Origin: Nocardioides sp.
Lineage (GTDB): Bacteria > Actinomycetota > Actinomycetes > Propionibacteriales > Nocardioidaceae
Direction: 5' to 3'
Length of the DNA: 9,478 nt
Assembly: GCA_029264225.1 (NCBI GenBank)
Contig: JARICB010000048.1
Location: 1-9,478 of the forward strand
The notes under the pieces were generated by a model. It searched no databases. It saw only the letters and a program-made list of their open reading frames with translations, and was not told the origin of the DNA. Below, in pieces: positions 7,630-9,478 of the stretch. A program made the translations under genes and the position numbers. Within the stretch, counting starts at the first letter, position 1; each line of letters begins with the position of its first letter.

Positions 7630-7748
7630 CGGGACGTCCGACGAAGGGGTCCCCCCGGCAACCGGAACGTCGGACGTCCCGGGCAACGTCCGACGAGGAG
7701 GTTGGCCCGACTGCCGGATCGTCGGACGTCCCGGGCAACGTCCGACGA
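7630..7748. repeat. Array of alternating palindromic arms with a 52-bp period
   Basis: The arm ACGTCCGACGA occurs at 7634-7644, 7686-7696 and 7738-7748, exactly 52 bases apart. Its inverse, CGTCGGACGT, occurs at 7668-7677 and 7720-7729. Each inverse arm is joined to the next direct arm by the same 8-nt loop, giving two identical 29-nt palindromic units (7668-7696, 7720-7748) and one half unit at the left. The 23-nt gaps between units are the same length and related but not identical. The first arm also pairs over 14 bp with the second (7630-7643 with 7668-7681). A 52-bp period is not a multiple of three, so this is not a coding repeat. A REP- or MITE-like element, or a protein-binding array, is possible. 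Confidence 0.8.
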
Positions 7749-7782
7749 AGGGGTCGCCGAGGAACCGAGCTGGCGGGAAGAC

Positions 7783-7896
7783 CGGAGGGACCTCGAGATC
7801 AGAGTCATCCGCGCCATCACCGGAGAGCTCCTACGCAAACTCGCCGTCGACCCCACCAGCAATTACCCCCACCCCGAAGATCGGCCAAGAGCCCAA
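7783..7896 (+). pseudogene. C-terminal remnant of an IS481-type transposase
   Basis: One frame (codon phase of 7777) reads RDLEIRVIRAITGELLRKLA, then VDPTSNYPHPEDRP. This resembles the extreme C-terminus of actinobacterial IS481/rve-type transposases, which typically read like D-L-x-I-R-V-I-x-A-x-T-G-E-L-x-R-x-L-x-x-x-P-x-x-x-Y followed by a Pro-rich tail. Only about 35 codons survive. The catalytic DDE region that should lie upstream is absent, replaced by the palindromic array that ends 35 bases before. No start or complete insertion sequence can be seen. The identification comes from remembered family sequence and has not been searched. Confidence 0.55.
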
Positions 7897-8206
7897 GCCA
7901 CCGCCGGAGAGCATTCCATACCGAGGCCACCGAGCACGGACCCGAGCAGAGCGAGCGGAGTGGTCGTCATCAAGGCCTCCGCACGTTGGCCGGCTGGTCG
8001 GAGAAGTATCCGACGTCGAGCTGCGCAAGAGCCTGCCCATCTGTCCGGCTGTCTCCGCCGCAGCCTCCTGCTCGGATCGGTCAGCCAAGGAGTCGTCCAA
8101 CAGGCAGCGTGGCCGTGGCCGTGGCGCGTGCGCGTGGGCCGAGCTGTGACTTGAGAAGCTCGGGGCCCATCCACCCGGTCAGGCCGTGATGCCGAACGAG
8201 CGCAGG
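7897..8206. other. About 310 bases with no supportable gene
   Basis: Several overlapping open frames occur here, as expected for GC-rich DNA, but none has a recognisable domain, a convincing ribosome-binding site or a consistent protein-like composition. A short GGCCGTGGCC-like tandem and GCGTGCGCGTG lie around 8109-8132. It is probably decayed DNA between the transposase remnant and the DUF2087 gene. Confidence 0.5.
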
Positions 8207-8464
8207 TCAGGACGGCCCGGGGCGGGTGTAGACCCCGCCGTCACGCTGCATCAGCCCCTCGTCGACGAGGTAGCGGCGAAGGGCCGCATAGTCCGGGTAG
8301 ACTTGCCCCAGGACGTCGTTGACCTCAGGCTCATCGTAGGTGCGGCCAAGCTCAAACCGCTTGGCGACCTCGACAAGCACGAGTCGACGCTTCGCCGTCT
8401 TCGACGGCATGAGGACGATTCGACCGTCCTGCATGAACCGGTCAATGACCAATCGATCGTTCAT
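8207..8464 (-). CDS. DUF2087 domain protein, single domain (85 aa)
   Basis: From the ATG at 8464 the protein starts MNDRLVIDRFMQDGRIVLMP. It continues with KTAKRRLVLVEVAKRF, then YDEPEVNDVL, YPDYAALRRYLVDEGLMQR and DGGVY. This pattern (phage-like small helical domain, DGR near residue 14, E-x-E-V-N near 50, D-x-x-x-L-R-R-x-L-V-D near 61-71) is that of DUF2087, found alone or at the C-terminus of ArsR-like regulators. The domain is complete, so the gene may be functional. The frame stays open to a GTG at 8551, but the family start fits 8464. No strong ribosome-binding site is seen (GGTG about 5 bases upstream). It is divergent from the broken regulator. A small DNA-binding role is plausible but unproven. 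Confidence 0.75.
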   Translation of the reverse strand: MNDRLVIDRFMQDGRIVLMPSKTAKRRLVLVEVAKRFELGRTYDEPEVNDVLGQVYPDYAALRRYLVDEGLMQRDGGVYTRPGPS

Positions 8465-8550
8465 GTCACACCAAGCCACCTTCCGGCATCGTGTCTTCGG
8501 GCTGCTCACCTTTAGTGGGTCTTTCGCAAAAGGTATTGAGGGATTCGACA

Positions 8551-9080
8551 CTACGGGAGAACATCCACATCGTTCCGAGGCAAAGCAGCGCCCCCATCAT
8601 CAACGCAGAAGTGCCGACGGTGAGGCAGGAACGCGATCGGGCTGACGCACTCGCGGGCAAGGTTGGGCTTGAGGTCGCCGCGCACCTCTTGATGGCACCG
8701 AGCCAGCCGGTCGCCGTACGCGCTCTCGCACGGGACCTCGGTCGATCACCGAGCACCGTTTCGGCCGTCTTGGGCGCGCTGCGTCGAGACGGGATCATCG
8801 ACACCTCCAACACCGTCGTGGACACCGCGCTCTTCTGGCGACTGGCGGAGAATGGCCGCGGCGCCGCACCTTCGCAGCGGTCGTCCCTGACGACACAGAC
8901 CAGGTGATGACGCGGGCGCTTCGCCTTGGACTCGGAGACGTGAAGGAGTCGGGCGGGGCGCTCACCGACCCCGCCGCTGCCGCGTCCTACGGCGCACCGG
9001 TCGCGTTCCGTGCCGGCCAGCAGCTCGACTTCCTCGTCCCTGACGAGTCGGTCCTCCAGCGTGCCTCGCTGCATTCTGGG
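8551..9080 (+). pseudogene. Winged-helix regulator, frameshifted and 3'-truncated
   Basis: The first frame encodes NIHIVPRQSSAPIINAEVPT, then a winged-helix domain: EVAAHLLMAPSQPVAVRALA followed by RDLGRSPSTVSAVLGALRRD and GIIDTSNTVVDTALFWRLAEN. It then runs into a stop at 8905. From about 8854 a different frame continues the same protein: WPRRRTFAAVVPDDTDQV, LRLGLGDVKESGGALTD, AAAASYGAPVAFRAGQ and LDFLVPDESVLQRA. Restoring one T after AAT at 8851-8853 joins the two perfectly (GAG AAT TGG CCG CGG). This organisation matches a family of actinobacterial MarR-like winged-helix proteins of about 250-300 aa. After about 9080 the family-like sequence ends and the frame runs open, antisense through the next gene. 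The true start is unclear (GTG at 8491 or 8611). Confidence 0.65.
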
Positions 9081-9110
9081 TCGCAAACACTCAGGCGACG
9101 ACGCCGAAGC

Positions 9111-9478
9111 CTAGGCAGGTGCCGGCCGCAGGTGGGTGTGATCGAGGTCGGCGACGCTGCGCACCCCGAGCAGAGTCAGCGTCCGGGCAATCTCCTCGCG
9201 GAAGACCTCGAGCACTCCGACCACCCCGGCTTCGCCGCCGACCGCAAGCCCATAGAGATACGGACGACCGATCATCACGGCATCGGCACCCAGCGCGAGC
9301 GCCTTGACGACGTCGGTGCCGCGTCGTACGCCGCTGTCGAGCACGATCTCAGCCCGACCATCGATCTGCGCCGCGATCTCCGGGAGGACGGCAAGCGACG
9401 GGGGTGCCGTGTCGAGCTGCCGGCCGCCGTGGTTGGACACCACAATGCCGTCCACACCCGCCTGAACCGCTCGTTCAG
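9111..9478 (-). CDS. FMN-dependent alpha-hydroxy-acid oxidase/dehydrogenase, C-terminal part
   Basis: The frame is open from the right edge to a TAG at 9111-9113; about 122 codons are visible. It begins ERAVQAGVDGIVVSNHGGRQ, carrying the family signature S-N-H-G-G-R-Q with the catalytic-base His and the substrate-binding Arg. Next come LDSGVRRGTDVVKALALGAD and AVMIGRPYLYGLA, which bind the FMN phosphate, and the usual C-terminal helices (EVFREEIARTLTLLGVRSVADL). The family oxidises 2-hydroxy acids such as L-lactate, glycolate or mandelate (LldD, lactate monooxygenase, MftD-like). The N-terminal half that would separate these is outside the window. The GTG at 9455 is internal, not the start. 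It is convergent with the broken winged-helix gene. Confidence 0.93.
   Translation of the reverse strand, partial: ERAVQAGVDGIVVSNHGGRQLDTAPPSLAVLPEIAAQIDGRAEIVLDSGVRRGTDVVKALALGADAVMIGRPYLYGLAVGGEAGVVGVLEVFREEIARTLTLLGVRSVADLDHTHLRPAPA

Noticed and set aside
7668..7748. CRISPR-like look: two identical 29-nt repeats with a 23-nt gap
   Set aside because: The gaps are short and similar to each other rather than unrelated spacers, only two full repeats exist, the whole repeat is one palindrome, and no cas gene is present.
7407..8189. Open frame of 260 codons starting inside tRNA-Ser
   Set aside because: It starts within the tRNA gene, runs through the hairpin and palindromic array, and has shadow-like Arg/Pro/Ser composition with no domain.

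Overview
The window is high-GC DNA with GC-rich third positions, class II tRNA-Ser, fused PntA/PntB and actinobacterial-style secreted proteins. It most resembles a chromosomal segment of an actinomycete, plausibly of the Nocardioides group (inference from gene content and codon use; no database search was possible).

Layout. Positions 1-181 (minus) hold the N-terminus of a secreted protein that runs off the left edge. Divergent from it is a VIT1/CCC1-family metal transporter (320-1054, plus). A large nested palindrome (1120-1191) separates this from the convergent pntA-pntB operon (minus, 4191 down to 1203), which encodes the membrane proton-translocating NAD(P) transhydrogenase. Upstream of pntA is a near-perfect CRP/GlxR-type half-site pair. 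Next come upp (uracil phosphoribosyltransferase, minus) and, divergently, tadA (tRNA adenosine deaminase, plus). A hairpin follows tadA, then a secreted M28 zinc aminopeptidase with a PA domain (5787-7277), another hairpin, and tRNA-Ser(CGA) at 7369-7458, closed by a 14-bp perfect hairpin.

From the tRNA to about 9110 the sequence looks like a decayed accessory patch. It contains a short array of alternating palindromic arms with an exact 52-bp period (7630-7748), the C-terminal scrap of an IS481-type transposase (about 7783-7896), about 310 bases with nothing recognisable, a small intact DUF2087 gene (minus, 8464 to 8207), and a winged-helix regulator broken by a one-base deletion and lacking its C-terminus. 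The right edge holds the C-terminal part of an FMN-dependent alpha-hydroxy-acid oxidase/dehydrogenase (minus).

Functional links. pntA and pntB form one complex and one operon. upp (pyrimidine salvage) and tadA (tRNA wobble editing) are independent housekeeping genes that share a divergent promoter region. No defence system, biosynthetic cluster or CRISPR-Cas locus is visible. The observations most worth checking are the 52-bp palindromic array beside the tRNA, the nested palindrome at 1120-1191, and two CRP-like operators (before pntA and before the M28 peptidase).
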